Of a stretch of DNA of 64,000 bases, positions 63,930 to 64,000 are shown piece after piece. The stretch's first letter is position 1. Every line of letters begins with the position of its first letter. The translations under genes were made by a program, and so were the position numbers. The notes beneath the pieces were generated by a model that was not told the DNA's origin, did no database searches, and saw only the letters and a list, made by a program, of their open reading frames with translations. Source of the stretch: QNYZ01 sp964577615 (GTDB lineage: Bacteria; Desulfobacterota; Desulfobacteria; Desulfobacterales; QNYZ01); contig CAZNZW010000005.1 in NCBI GenBank assembly GCA_964577615.1, positions 1 through 64,000 on the forward strand. Reading direction: 5' to 3'.

Positions 63930-64000
63930 ATACATTCTCCCTGTTTGGGATTGAAAATCGAAGGATCGCCAGCAGCAGAAAATGCCACCGGGCAGTCTTC

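Overview
The window looks like chromosomal DNA of a strictly anaerobic, Gram-negative Desulfobacterota-type bacterium, probably a sulfate reducer or close relative. The grounds are a GC-rich base composition in most genes, ferredoxin-dependent 2-oxoacid oxidoreductases (IorAB, KorBC), an FrhB-like iron-sulfur protein, a glycyl radical enzyme with its activase, a citramalate route to isoleucine, B12-type radical SAM proteins and one clear selenoprotein. The genus cannot be read from the sequence. No rRNA, tRNA or CRISPR was seen.

Layout. Positions 1-10.7 kb: the tail of an ISL3-type transposase, two small envelope-type proteins in AT-rich DNA, and a minus-strand surface-polysaccharide operon. 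In transcription order the operon is a regulator with a nucleotide-binding-like domain, a DegT aminotransferase, UDP-glucose dehydrogenase, RmlA, RmlD, an ABC-2 permease, a Wzz-like chain-length protein split by a frameshift in a nine-A run, and a dehydrogenase-acetyltransferase fusion. Two matching inverted repeats lie upstream of it. 11-20 kb: an AsmA-like giant, endonuclease IV, a FabH-like synthase, an EamA transporter, an SGNH-like protein and a radical SAM protein. 20-28.6 kb: a minus-strand run with IorB/IorA, an FrhB-like protein, an amidohydrolase, a DUF2062 fusion, a pair of ketoacyl synthases (one without the catalytic Cys) and a BamE-like protein.

28.7-38 kb: an XPB-like helicase, MFS and AEC transporters, then a plus-strand operon opening with a rhodanese whose active-site Cys codon is an in-frame TGA. 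The frame continues into a ferritin-like domain, and a SECIS-like hairpin follows the TGA, so this is read as a selenocysteine protein. It is followed by an oxidoreductase of the type found fused to SelD, a HypD-like glycyl radical enzyme and its activase. 38.3-45.1 kb: a repeat and peptidoglycan-binding protein, then a compact lipid-type cluster of ACP, ketoacyl synthase, PlsC acyltransferase, B12-type radical SAM protein and phytoene-desaturase-like oxidoreductase.

45.1-52.2 kb: the branched-chain amino acid locus ilvB-ilvN-ilvC-cimA-leuA. It is preceded by an attenuator with an Ile/Leu-rich leader peptide, an antiterminator and a terminator. 52.3-64 kb: housekeeping genes (dnaE, guaB, a Sua5/YciO-family gene, rpsA, cmk, hisC) and 2-oxoacid:ferredoxin oxidoreductase subunits gamma and beta, with an unusual inverted array of heptamers between the last two. 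The strongest leads are the selenocysteine rhodanese-ferritin operon, the ACP/KAS/radical SAM/desaturase cluster, the ilv attenuator and the A9 frameshift.
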